A stretch of 64,000 bases of DNA, taken from positions 43,971,754 to 44,035,753 of the forward strand of contig OV884011.1 in NCBI GenBank assembly GCA_930367205.1. The letters run 5' to 3'. Source of the DNA: Acanthosoma haemorrhoidale (taxonomy: Eukaryota; Arthropoda; Insecta; Hemiptera; Acanthosomatidae). Made by a program: the position numbers and the translations under genes. Of this stretch, positions 1-10,399 are shown piece after piece; positions within the stretch are counted from its first letter, which is position 1, and each line of letters begins with the position of its first letter. Below the pieces are notes generated by a model. The model was not told where the DNA came from. It saw only the letters and a list, made by a program, of their open reading frames with translations, and did not search any database.

Positions 1-563
1 ATTCCCATTAATTCCAATCGCTAAAAATTTGAAAATTCGGATGATGTCCAAAATGCCATCTCCAGATATTTTTCACAAAAACCAATCGATTTTTTTCAAT
101 TTGGCATTGAAAATTTGCACATTAGATGGCAAAAGGTTGCTGGTAACGAGGGTGATTACATCATAGATTAAAAACAAAAACTGTCAAAAATTTATTTTTT
201 GACTTTGATGTAAAAAAAATAACATTACTTTCTGGTCTCCTTATTATTTGGAGCATTGGGATCACAAAACTTAATACTTGGATGAACCAAGGCAAGCATT
301 TGACAGAAAATTTGTAAACTCAAAAACTTGATATGTATTAATTTTTAAGTAAATATATGGTTGTCAAGGACTCCAATAGATTTAATAAATTATAAGTTTA
401 ATTTATATTTTATTTTTTATTAGTACATTAAAGATATAGTGCCTAACATAACATTTTCATATTTTTTTTAAAGTTCATATATTGCATCCAATATGTTGTA
501 ATGTTATTCTTAATATTAAAAAATATTCAAGTTATTATTATTAATGTTAATATTAAGAAATAT

Positions 564-566
<3 letters not shown>

Positions 567-606
<40 letters not shown>
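567..606. repeat. (AT)n microsatellite
   Basis: About twenty uninterrupted AT dinucleotides, seen directly. A similar run is at 26872-26912. Confidence 0.95.
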
Positions 607-612
<6 letters not shown>

Positions 613-730
613 GATATTGGATATTGTAAAATTTATTTATCAAGAACTTGAAATAAAAAGATTTAATCGAACCATGTATTAAGTATTAAGAAGGCGATAA
701 AAACAAAAGAGGAAGGTTATAAAAAAGAAG

Positions 731-829
731 ATGGCTGCTGTGGTTGTTTTAAGAGAACACAGTAAGTTAGTGTCACTCTTACAAGTCCCCAAACTCATTC
801 TACAATTCTCTGCTGCTAGAGACAGTTAG
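731..829 (+). CDS. Candidate small ORF or first exon (32 aa)
   Basis: An ATG in a good Kozak context (aagATGG) opens 32 codons beginning MAAVVVLREHSKLVSLL and ending at TAG. The sequence is more GC-rich and more protein-like than its surroundings, with a hydrophobic, basic N-terminus that could be a mitochondrial leader. I do not recognise it. It could be a first exon of a plus-strand gene lying left of or opposite REXO2, or chance. No downstream exon was found. Confidence 0.2.
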   Translation: MAAVVVLREHSKLVSLLQVPKLILQFSAARDS

Positions 830-1147
830 ATTCATATTTCAAAGTACAGTGTTAGTTCATAAAGTTATTAATGTTAAATATAGTTAAAGGTAAAATAGAT
901 TGAAGTATGAATGTTAGTTTGTCTGAAACCAAAAAGAGTTTTATAATTATTAAAAGAATAGTGAATTAAAAAATAAATCAATGATCATATTCTTATTTAT
1001 TTCTATGAAGAGATTATTTGGTATACACACATGTTCATATATTGACTTGCAACTTTCAAGGTTAAAGTAAGTATTTAATTTGGGGTTTTACCTTCAGGTA
1101 AAATATATTAATAATATCCCGGCTAGTAAATTCACTTCAATATATAT

Positions 1148-1858
1148 TGTTGTGATATTTTAAAATGATGATTTTTAATGGTGTTTGTTTAAATAAACTC
1201 GGAAAAAGCAAGCGTTGAAACCGTAATAATGATTCGTGGTTCATGCCTATGAAATTTATTATTGTCGTCATATTAATTATTAATATTTATAATAAAAATA
1301 ATATCATAACTAATGTAAACATTTATTTTATAAACTACGTAAATTAAGCAAAGTATAAATATTCAAAACAACTGGCATTAAATAACGAGTTGAAAGTCAA
1401 GAAGGCAGCGGTATGTAAGATAAATGAACCACCTGAGTTCGAAAACAAACATTCTTTCGTCAGGAACCGGTAGAGGAGGGACTCCAGCTCCAGACCAGGT
1501 AGCGGACCTAAGCTGGCCCTCGTGATGCAACACTTTCACCAGATGCGACAACAAAGGAAGACGTCTGGAATCACGCGCTGCAGTTTAGAACAAGTATGCT
1601 AATCCGAACCACACGAAGATTATCCACAAAGAACACTGGCCAGTATAATTACGTAAATTTAGATTTAATATTATACTTTGATTACGTACGTATTTATTTT
1701 TTGTATATCAATTTTTATATATTCAATGTGTGTAAATAAAACCAATATTCTTTTTGCCAAAAGTTTCCTATAATTATTAACAGAACCCTGATATAACGTT
1801 AAAGTTAAAAATATAAATTTTTTTTAAATTATATGAAAAAATATATAATTAAAATATA
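1148..1858 (+). repeat. Dispersed ~0.7-kb repeat, copy 1
   Basis: One of four copies in the window (others 3983-4714, 55974-56683 reversed, 56699-57420). All start tgttgtgatatt and run to a tail ending tatataattaaaatat. Shared landmarks are an ACTGGCATT block, an ACTGGCCAGT block, a gtaaataaa polyadenylation-like signal near the end and ttaacagaacc. This copy pairs with the reversed copy at 55974: both contain the GC-rich block around tagaggagggactccagctc. The promoter-plus-poly(A) layout suggests a solo LTR, but I could not define TG...CA ends with a target duplication. Confidence 0.7.
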
Positions 1859-2093
1859 CATAAATAAGAAATATTAGAATAATATTCATAGACACATAAG
1901 ATGTATATGTATATATACTAGAACTTTATAACATCATATTATTCAGTCAAATAAAAATTGTATATTATTTTCCTTGATTTCTGCAATATTCTTTAAATTA
2001 CACAGCATATCAAATTGAAAAAAAAATTACGGAACATGTTTTATACCAATTTTTTAAAAACGTGTGTCCACCTGAAAAAAAAACAAAAATATA

Positions 2094-3073
2094 AGACGTT
2101 TGATCAAAAAGTAATGAGAATTTTATAATTTTGCGGGGAGTTATGATTCGGATGGTAAAAAAATTCTTTTTACCATGTTGGAACACGTCTCTAAAATACC
2201 TTGAAATTTGCAGCTGTTTTCAATGTTTACTTTTTAGTAGCAGTCACTAAGGTTATATGTGGTGTTCTCAGCGATATTTAGTTCCAAAATAAAAAAAAAA
2301 ATTGGATCAGAGAATTTGTTGTATTAAATTTTGTCAAAAAAATGAAATAAAATGCAGCAAAGTTTTTGAAATGTTGACAGTGGCTTTTGGTGAATCTACC
2401 ATGAGTAAAGCAAGAGTTTATGAGTGGTAAGGACGTTTCAAAGAGGGACTTTGAAGATGACGATCATGCTGGGTGCCCTAACACTTCAATAAACGACGAC
2501 GACATCAAAGAAGTTAAGAAAATGATTCTGGACGATCACAGAATTACTATCTAAGTTCATTCCAAAATTGTTGTTGAATTTCTACAAAAAAAAAACTGCT
2601 TGAATATCGCCAAAGAACGACAGTAACCAGAATTTGTTAAAAGCATCATGACAGATAACGAAACATGGGTATATGGGTAAGACATGGAAACCAAGGCACG
2701 ATCTTCGTGATGGAAGCAGCCTGAAGAGCCAAACCCGAAAAAAATTTGACAAGTTTGATCAAAAGTGAAGGTTCTTCACTGTTGTGTCAGCCAACGTATT
2801 CGCCGGACATGGCTCCCTGCGACACCTTTTTGTTTCTGAAGTTGAAAAAAACCTTGAAAGGAGGACGTTTTGACAACATTGATGAGATAAAAGAAGAATC
2901 GCTAAGGAGCTATATCGAAAAGTGAGTGCTTCGAAGATTGGAAAAAATCACTGGCATAAGTGTATAATATCTGAGGGGGATTCCTTTGAAGGGGACAAAA
3001 ATTGCTATCGAAGGCTAAATAAAAATTTTTAAAGATAAACAAAAAAATTCTCATTATTTTTTATCAAACCTCC
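2094..3073 (+). mobile_element. Degenerate mariner element (type A)
   Basis: Terminal inverted repeats match (gtttgatcaaaaagtaatgagaatt at the left; the reverse complement of aggtttgataaaaaataatgagaa at the right), flanked by TA. Inside are plus-strand transposase relics: AFGESTMSKARVYEW near 2390, NETWVYG and DMETKA near 2650, and CFEDWKK near 2930. Several stops and frameshifts break the reading frame, and the last catalytic block is only partly present. Same family as the shorter copy at 59729-60413. Tc1/mariner superfamily; a dead copy. Confidence 0.85.
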
Positions 3074-3982
3074 TATACCATAAATTAAACTCTTGTAATT
3101 AGTATGTGGATCTATGTACATATGTGGTGAATGAATCAAAACCATATTAAACAAAAAATATTAATGAATAGAGCTGAGCAAAACTGTAACTAAATACATA
3201 AGGAAAATATAAGAATTATTACAAAGGAGAAAAGAGCGTGAAAGGTTGCTGGATTGTATTAAAATAGGGAATGATAAATAAATAAATAAAGAAAAAGAAT
3301 AATAATGATGAATTATGGATTGTTAGATTCAAGGGAGATAAAGAACTTACAAATTGTATATTCGAAAATTGGGAGAGTTGGTTAATGAAGAATATTGATA
3401 GGAATAGAGTTCTTAAGAATTGTGGCACAGATAAGAAAAGACTGGTCAAAGGAAGCAGATGCTGGGTAGAAAATACAGTTCAGATAGTAGGTAAAATACA
3501 GTAGGTAAGATTTAGTATGCGAGATTTGATAGCGCTGATTTGAATTGGAGGAGGTTGTCAAGGTAAGTAAGGAATCTTTTTAGCCATGGTGGTACTGAAG
3601 AGGAGGGGTCCAAGGAAGTATTGATGACAGGCAGATATAGAAGTGCAGTAATGGGTAGTGTTCATAAAACTTAACACCACCAAAAATGATTTTCGAAAGC
3701 TTATTTACAGCTAATGATATCTTCTCATTATTTAAAAATAAATAAATCTATGTCAACAACAACTTTTGAAAAGATAAGTACAATATTCTAACAGATGAAA
3801 GGGAGGAACTAATGTAGTTAACACTAGGAGTTAGCACCTTTCTCATTTTCAAGTAACACTATTTAAACAGTGGTCAACATCAATCAAGAGATAAAACTGA
3901 AGCGCCTGTTCATAAGATTAATCATACAAACTCAACTCTACTTAAAATAATACAGGTATTTTCTCATTATTTACTTATATAT
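3074..3982. other. Intergenic, no gene seen
   Basis: AT-rich sequence with only short chance ORFs. The 76-codon minus-strand ORF at 3219-3449 is low complexity (Ser/Leu/Phe rich) and is not supported. Confidence 0.5.
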
Positions 3983-4714
3983 TGTTGTGATATTTTAATG
4001 TTATGATTTTTGATTGTGTTTTTAATATAAACTCAAAATTAGCGGGCATAAATGAACGGTGTATCACGATTCATGAATGTTTAAACACTATTTGTTGCAT
4101 TGTCTCTACCATTAATATGTATAATATAAATAATATCAATAATTAAATATATAAATATTTTATTTTATAAACTTCAAATCAAGCAAAGTATAAATATCCG
4201 AAACAACTGGCATTGTACAACCGGTTAAAATATCAATAAGGCAGCGGAAAGGTATAAAAACTGGGATCGCCACGGGCTCACTCTCTTTTATCCTCGACCG
4301 GGCATGAGGCCAGAAGGTCACTCTGGCACGGACGGCCCGACTGAGAAGCTCAAGCACGAGGCCGGCTCCCACGCACTTTCACCCGGTACACATTTAGAAA
4401 AGGAAGCTCAAGACAAAGAAGAGGATCCAGACCACGCTACGCATCAGACAAAGGAAGAAAGCACCAATAAAACACAAAGAAATACTGGCCAGTATCTAAC
4501 TACGTAGTAATTAAGGTAATTTTAAATTTAGTTTTAACAGTGTTATTTTATATACGTACGTAATTATTTGTATATCAATTTTTAAATCAATGTGTGTAAA
4601 TAAACAATTATTTCTTTTGCCAGAATTACCCTATTTTTATTAACAGAACCTTAAGATAAAGTAAAAGTTAAATATAAAGTTTTAAATTATATAAAAAATA
4701 TATAATTAAAATAT
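3983..4714 (+). repeat. Dispersed ~0.7-kb repeat, copy 3
   Basis: Same family as copies at 1148, 55974 and 56699, and closest to the 56699 copy (shared gcgggc/gcgagc start, cgaccgggc / gacccggc block and actggccagt). A clear TATA box, gtataaaaactggg, lies at 4252 and a gtaaataaa signal near 4595, about 340 bp apart, which is the layout of an LTR or other Pol II repeat. It ends only ~40 bp from the splice donor of the last visible REXO2 exon, so it sits in or just behind that intron. Confidence 0.7.
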
Positions 4715-4754
4715 TTGAAATAATAAATATCGTAATAATATATTAAACTCTTAC

Positions 4755-4881
4755 TTGCACAATTCAAATATTGTTGTAACATCTATTAACCTGTAGTGCA
4801 GATGTTCGTTGACCTTTGGGAGGTACTTGATAATAAAAAGTTTGTCCATATATATCGAATTTCCCGCAAGAGGACAGCCTC
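4755..4881 (-). CDS. REXO2: REXO2 exon with DEDD motif II
   Basis: Acceptor ttattctag precedes the exon and donor gtaagag follows it. It encodes GCPLAGNSIYMDKLF and HLHYRLIDVTTIFELC. The Asp of MDK fits the second catalytic acidic residue. The exon ends two bases into a codon. Confidence 0.88.
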
Positions 4882-7489
4882 CTAGAATAAAAATGAGTTT
4901 AGGGCAATAAAACAGTCGTGAAAAATATTATATCCATGAATCACCAAGGGCCTTAAAGATAAAAATAAAATACCTCCTGGTACTAAAATTATGTTCACTT
5001 AACTGCTACTAGTAATTACAGTCTAATGATAGTTATCGTCGAACAAAAATGAGGAAGAATTATCTAATAAACAGTTACCTTTAGGCGAGTTTCGTTTTAA
5101 AAATGTTAGCAATTGATCTTCTGCTTCATTTATAGAAATGTCGCTGTTCTTGGAGGCCTCGATTAGACCAGACTAAAAAAAAACATCATTAGCTTAATTA
5201 AATATGCACCTGAATAATACCATAATTTAAGTCGTCCACTTAAATTATTATTTCTTTTAAACAAAATACACAGTGGAGGCGACTAAGAGTGGGTGAGCCA
5301 CATATTCACATCCTCAGGACATGATTGGAGAAATTGGAAACTGGCAGCAATCCCATGATCTTCTTGGTAGAGGATTATAGGGATGTGCAGAAGAGCATGA
5401 CTACTGGGCTAAGAATTAGTGTGATCAGATAACTTTTGATAGAATTCCATGAACTTTTTTTTTAAAAGGGGTATTTATACTAAACAGAAAAGGATGTTAT
5501 GTCATTGGAGATGATACAAACTTATTACATAACTCTTCTACCCTTAAGATTGAAGCTGTCCTTAGCAAAAGAATTATCAATGATAAACATTGGGATTACA
5601 GTAGGAAATGTTAGATTCATAACATAAATATGTTATAAAAACAGTTAATATGCATTTTACAATAAAATACTTAACAGATTACTCTTAACAGTTATAACAG
5701 TCTCTCTTAAAATATAATACCAAGATAAAACTTATAGCTTTTTATAAAATAATTAAATCCTAAGAATATTCTGATCTTAGATCATGCAATAAGAAAATAA
5801 AATATTAAAACATGATAATACAGTATAACTCACATATAAGAAACTTGGTAATAAGGAAACATCATCATGTTGCTCAGCCTAGTACATTCACTGGTCATAA
5901 AAACGAACACCTTGGTTGTAAGAATCAAATTAACTGGATTTTTTAGTTTTTTTTCGACAATGGAAGTGAACTGTAGAGGGGGAATTCAATGGAAACGTCA
6001 TGCCCTAGGATTAGATGGGCATATTCTACATTTTTACTCCACTCTCATCCCTCATTGTTTCTTTTTGAGCTGAGAAACTTTTTCAGTCATTCTCAATTCT
6101 GCATCGTTCTTGCATACTTCACTGGAAAAACTTTAAAATGTTGAAGATAAAGTCGATCGAAGACAAAGTCATGATAATTACTGAAGATGCAAGTGGTCTG
6201 AGTAACATTCAATCGTCTCAAAAATTCAATATGCCTTCATCAAGTGTGGCGAACATTATTATGGAGAAAAATGAAATCCTTAAGGCCTTTAAAAACAATT
6301 AATAAAACGTGAAAAAATTATGGTAAGGTCATATTTTTATAACTTCATTTCTTATTTCCTTGGGTTTTTTAACTCATGAATCTGTTTAAAGCAAATGTGA
6401 CTAAGATGACGTTGATGTAACTCTGCTTAAGAGGTTTTCATTTCACTCGACATTAAAAACTTCACTAACCAGAAGATTACTAAAAACAAAAGCTGCTAAA
6501 ATATTCGATTTTAAGAGAACTCTGATATTAAAAACAAATTCACTTGGTTACTCATGTTTCTTATAAATGAGTTATGTTATACTCTAAATCGACTATTATA
6601 ACTATATAACTATTATTCCCAGGACTTTTGATAGAGGAACTGGATGTGGTCGATTTTTTTACCATTTTATTGTTTCTCATTACTTTATTTGGTTTTCACT
6701 GATTATTTTACTATTTAATAAATCAACAGATTATTTTCTATTGAAAGATGTTCTTTGAAGTAGTCAATAGAGCTGCACAAAGCATCTATTTAGTTTATTT
6801 CTTTCAACCATCATATGTAAGTTTCATGTTACCCTTTTGTCAATATGGAAACCTTGATACCATACTGTATCGGATACAGGAAAGATCTGATGGGCAGGAC
6901 CCAAGACTGAAAATAAATGTAATTAGGGCAAATTTTCCTTATCACCATCGATTGCACCAATAGTAAAGGTGTCTTTAAAGGTTACAGATTAAGTTTCGAA
7001 ATCTGGGAAGAATGACAGCTCAATCAATTTTAAAAGATGGTTGTTATTTGTGTACTTAATTGCTGGTTTTTGTTGTTGGGTGTCACTTATTTCTCTCTTC
7101 TTTGTCAAAACAGTTAGTAGCCTACCTTTCAATTACAATTTTTTCATAAATATTTTAATTAAACATTAATTTTATTTTACTATGTGATACCTCAGAATGG
7201 TGTTTCTTACACCAGTCGTTCATACTGGCGAGTATTTCTGGTGGTTGGTTGACCACTACATGGAACATACTAGATACACTATTTAAGTTCCCGTCTGTGA
7301 TAAGGCAAGCAATCTCCAAAATGTGACATTTTTCTGGATCTAGTCCTGTCATCTGTAAAGATTACAGTTAAGTCACCTTACTTGTATTTTTACAGTAGTG
7401 TACTCGCTTAAAAACAATACAAAAATATAACTGCTACTGCCTACCTCCATGTCGATCCATATTATGTTATCATCTGTTCTTTTTGCCAT
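4755..7489 (-). CDS. REXO2: Oligoribonuclease REXO2 (partial, four exons)
   Basis: DEDDh 3'-to-5' exoribonuclease that degrades short RNA oligomers, in animals mostly in mitochondria and cytosol. Coding exons on the minus strand are 7445-7489 (start ATG 7489), 7191-7352, 5079-5172 and 4755-4881, joined in phase by GT-AG introns. The protein so far is about 142 residues: the DEDD motif I stretch WIDMEMTGLD spans the first junction, then EIACLITDGNLN, NDWCKKHHSE, a helix SINEAEDQLLTFLKR, and the motif II region GNSIYMDKLF with YRLIDVTT. These align end to end with the known family. The C-terminal exons (with the final His/Asp motif) were not found and should lie beyond the left edge. The ATG in exon 7445-7493 gives the short, non-leader form; an upstream exon may supply 5'UTR. 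Confidence 0.9.
5079..5172 (-). CDS. REXO2: REXO2 exon, helical linker
   Basis: Acceptor tttttttag and donor gtaactg. Encodes SGLIEASKNSDISINEAEDQ then LLTFLKRNSPK, matching the family's helical segment between motifs I and II. Phase fits both neighbouring exons. Confidence 0.88.
6138..6302 (+). pseudogene. Pogo/Tigger transposase fragment (CENP-B-like HTH)
   Basis: A 54-codon plus-strand ORF, too short for most gene finders, contains SIEDKVMIITEDASG, then KFNMPSSSVANIIMEKNEIL. The pattern, a basic start, a helix, then P-S-S-[TV] and I-x-x-x-[NK]-x-x-I-L, is that of the N-terminal helix-turn-helix of pogo-type transposases and CENP-B. The rest of a transposase was not seen, so this is a fragment. 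It lies in a REXO2 intron on the opposite strand. Confidence 0.6.
7191..7352 (-). CDS. REXO2: REXO2 exon, motif I second half
   Basis: Exactly 54 codons between acceptor ctttacag and donor gtatcac. Begins MTGLDPEKCHILEIACLITD and ends ASMNDWCKKHHSE. The MTGLD start completes the catalytic stretch begun in the previous exon. Confidence 0.92.
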
Positions 7490-7493
7490 ATTC
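7445..7493 (-). CDS. REXO2: REXO2 exon with start codon and motif I first half
   Basis: Acceptor ttttttgtag, then four bases and ATG at 7489-7487, encoding MAKRTDDNIIWIDME, donor gtaggc. The Asp and Glu of WIDME are the first two catalytic residues. Because the exon has an acceptor before the ATG, at least one upstream exon exists. Confidence 0.88.
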
Positions 7494-8968
7494 CTACAAA
7501 AAAAATTGTGTTCAAATAATATGATTACTTTGATTCAATATTACATGACAGAAACTAATAGTTATGACAAACTCAGACCAAAAAAAAACATTACGAAATA
7601 AATGGAAGCACTAATCAGCTTGGCCTAAATTTAGGATAAGTACTCTACTCTACTTTGTATACTTACAACACGCTAAGCTGGGAAAACCTCAAATAGACAA
7701 AATGTTTAATTTTTGTTATCGTCCTCAATTAGATCTTAACATTTAATGGAAAGATCGACCTTTAATTCAAACCGTAGTGTCCTGAAACCTTATAGCTTAT
7801 GAGAGATATGGCCAGCTTATTATAATTTATTTATTCCTGTTATTTTATTCAGATTATAACATTTACAGTTTATTTCTCGCAATCTTAAATATTTAGGAAA
7901 ACTACACAATAGTTTTGGTAAAAAGTAACTTAGAAACAATTCATCTCGACAACTGTATAATAAACGAGTACAAAAATTGTAAATAACTAAAAAATTCACC
8001 AAGAAAACTTGATTCTAATTGGCTTAACATTATAGAGATTTCTATTGTTTGATCACAAAACTTTTATTTTTGGGTAAACTTCATAATTCTTTTAACATTA
8101 AATACTGTCTAATGAGATCATAATCACAGGGAAAAAAATCGGAACATCAAATCTTAAATTATTACTAATCTACAACTTGAGAAAGTTAGCAAAATTGGAC
8201 AGACTTCTTACAAATAATTGGAAACTCCCCCTAATTGTAATTTAGCCAAAAATTAATCAGCATATTTAAGTGTTCTGCGGAATAAACTTTCAATGTTAGA
8301 TCGATGAACATTTTGTGGCCACTATTGACAGTAAAAGTACACATAATAGAAGATTCAGTAAATTTACTACATTAAAATGTATCAGTATTAAAGAGTACCT
8401 CACACTTAAAAAGTATTCAATATAATATAATGATAACTTTAAATGATAGAATTAGTAGTGCTTATAATATGCATGTAATGGTATGAATTTATGCTGGTAC
8501 CAATGAACATACTTAACAAAAGGACTTCCTGTTGGGTTAATGCAGAGGAAATTAAAATGCATTTTTGAGATAGTTATAACAGTTGGCTAATTTAGTATAC
8601 ATTAAGTAACAGTAAACAAAAATAACTATAAAACTAAGTTTTTAGACACACTTAAACTATACTGTAACAAAACCGACCAAAATCTAAAAACTTCAATGGT
8701 TTTTTGAATCTCACTTCCCAAATTGATAAGTTGACAACCTAGACCGTCCGCAGAGCGAGCAAATGATTATCATACACTATTATTATTCTGAATAACCAAC
8801 ATACACTATTAATAACAATATTCAAGTGCTCATCTTCGTTATTTTACAGGCATAATTTGGAGAAATACAAGTGAACAATATTATTAATATTAAAGATATC
8901 AACCATGATATCAGTAAATAAAAAGTAATATATATATTAAAATATAAATGAGACATACGTCAAAATCT
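7494..8968. other. Probable REXO2 first intron, nothing else seen
   Basis: AT-rich with stops in all frames. The only ORF (7820-8002, minus) has no recognisable features and is likely chance. Confidence 0.4.
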
Positions 8969-9124
8969 CTAAGTACTTTGCTGGTCCAGATCTAACGCAG
9001 AACTGAAGATACTAGAGGCTTCCAAGTGGGGGTTATTTATTAGTGGTCTTATCACTTCCTTCTTCCATAGCAAATTCCACATCTGAGAATTTTCTAATCT
9101 TTGCAAAGCTTTCTTAACTGACAT
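8959..9124 (-). CDS. Candidate upstream ORF in a possible REXO2 5' exon
   Basis: A 51-codon ORF (9124 to 8969) starts MSVKKALQRLENSQMWNLLW and ends ALDLDQQST. Its composition looks coding. A strong donor (gac|gtatgt) ends the exon at 8959, just after the stop, and could splice to the acceptor at 7494. In the frame that joins REXO2 there is a stop and no ATG, so if this is the first exon it is 5'UTR carrying a short upstream ORF. It may instead belong to another small gene. Confidence 0.3.
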
Positions 9125-9567
9125 TTTTTTCTAAGGAGCCATCTACTAAGATCAGTAAATGTTGCGTTAAAACTCGAAACTTATTTACCTGGCGAGGTGC
9201 TGGGAAATTAGTATACTTAAGGGGATGAAAACTATACCTCACCAGCAACAATAAATTGTTTTTATTTTAAGTAAAATTAACTTTACTTCTGCCGTTAAAG
9301 TATTAATTATTGACTTGAGAGGTCAGAATAGAGTTTTTATGTTTTGACTTGAGTCACTAGTGGAAGGAACCTTCAAATACAGTGATATGTATCCAGGTAA
9401 AACCTGAGGATTACTGTCGATGTCACAGACAACAGACGCCCATTAGCGTTTACACAAAAGCCTAATTCAAAAAATAAATTGTCAATGCCGAAGAGAGAGA
9501 AGCTTTACTTTCAAGCATATACGTCTTTCACCAGTGTTTACCTGCCGGTTGATATGTTTACTATTGT
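9125..9567. other. Intergenic, possible REXO2 promoter region
   Basis: No gene seen. It lies between the candidate REXO2 5' exon and the hAT insertion. Confidence 0.35.
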
Positions 9568-9575
9568 GGTTGTAC
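9568..9575. repeat. hAT target-site duplication, left
   Basis: ggttgtac, repeated exactly at 14097-14104. Confidence 0.93.
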
Positions 9576-9589
9576 TAGGGCTGCCATCT

Positions 9590-9710
9590 GTCCGGGTTTC
9601 CCCGGATTTGTCCTAGTTTTGAAGACGTCCGGGGAGCGTCCGGGCGGGGTTTAAATTGTAGTCCGGGTGCAACCCGGACTATAATAAAAGTCCGGGTTTT
9701 CGATCAGATC
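9590..9710. promoter_or_regulatory. hAT subterminal repeats
   Basis: At least six copies of tccgg/ccggg in both orientations within 120 bp, including gtccgggtgcaacccggact, which is a palindrome. Subterminal repeats of this kind are typical transposase-binding sites in hAT elements; the role here is inferred. Confidence 0.55.
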
Positions 9711-9966
9711 CGTTCCCATAATTTATGTAAATAAAAACTATGGATTAGGTATTTCACCGCACGCGCTGCCGACGCTATTTTACTACGCGAGCGGCGAGCG
9801 GGGGTGGGGCGCGCTTGACCGACGCATGGCGTGATCTGGCGAATGGCGAGCGCGAGCGATCTATTTAGCTGCGTAGCAAAATGTTAGATGTGTAGACGTG
9901 TGTTGTGTAAGCGGCGGCAGCTTTTTAACTTTTAAGCTTTGTAACAGCGGACGTAATTTTTGCCAG

Positions 9967-10149
9967 GTAAGTTTTACATTATTTTACGAAACCGAGCACA
10001 TAACCACTAGAGTAGAAATATTCGATGTTTCACAAAAAGTGACAGTACTTCATCTAAAAAACATCATAACCTATTCTTTAATATGTTAAATTACTTACAT
10101 AGTAAAATTTTTGAAAACCTACCTACTTTAAAGTTTTCATCCTTTTCAG
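9967..10149 (+). other. Probable 5' intron of hAT transposase
   Basis: Donor cag|gtaagt at 9967 and acceptor ccttttcag ending 10149, 28 bp upstream of the ATG at 10178. A 183-bp intron would place the BED exon start in exon 2. Confidence 0.5.
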
Positions 10150-10177
10150 GTAGGTAGACTGCTAGAAACTAACTACA

Positions 10178-10399
10178 ATGCCTAAATGGAAATGCCTGTT
10201 CAACAGCGATTTGCAAAATAAATTTCCAATGTTAAAAAAAGGCAAATATGACTGGGAGGCTTTCTGTACAATTTGTTCATCAAATATTTCGATCGCAAAC
10301 AAAGGCGTTTCTGACATAAATAAACATTTGAACACACAGAAACACAAAACTAATATGAAAAATCAAGCAGGTTCTTCAAAAATATCTACATTTTTGTAA
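10178..10399 (+). CDS. hAT transposase N-terminal BED-type zinc finger
   Basis: 73-codon ORF from ATG 10178 to TAA 10399. It has the hAT N-terminal layout: WKCLFNSDLQNKFP, then CTICSS and, after 20 residues, HLNTQKHKTN, giving a C-x2-C...H-x4-H-like DNA-binding finger. The homologous reading continues downstream in another frame from about 10390 (a one-base shift at or near a run of five T), so the stop at 10399 is a frameshift artefact or mutation rather than a true end. Confidence 0.75.
   Translation: MPKWKCLFNSDLQNKFPMLKKGKYDWEAFCTICSSNISIANKGVSDINKHLNTQKHKTNMKNQAGSSKISTFL

Larger units (their letters stand above)
1..1147. other. AT-rich intergenic stretch
   Basis: No supported gene. It holds an (AT)n run at 567-606 followed directly by a short stretch, tgttgtgatatt, that matches the start of the ~0.7-kb repeat found at 1148, 3983, 55974 and 56699, so a truncated copy may begin near 607. 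A small ORF at 731-829 is listed separately. Confidence 0.5.

Noticed and set aside
3219..3449. 76-codon Ser/Leu/Phe-rich minus-strand ORF
   Set aside because: Low-complexity antisense of A-rich DNA.
6748..6963. 71-codon plus-strand ORF between REXO2 exons
   Set aside because: Intronic, no motif, length expected by chance over this span.
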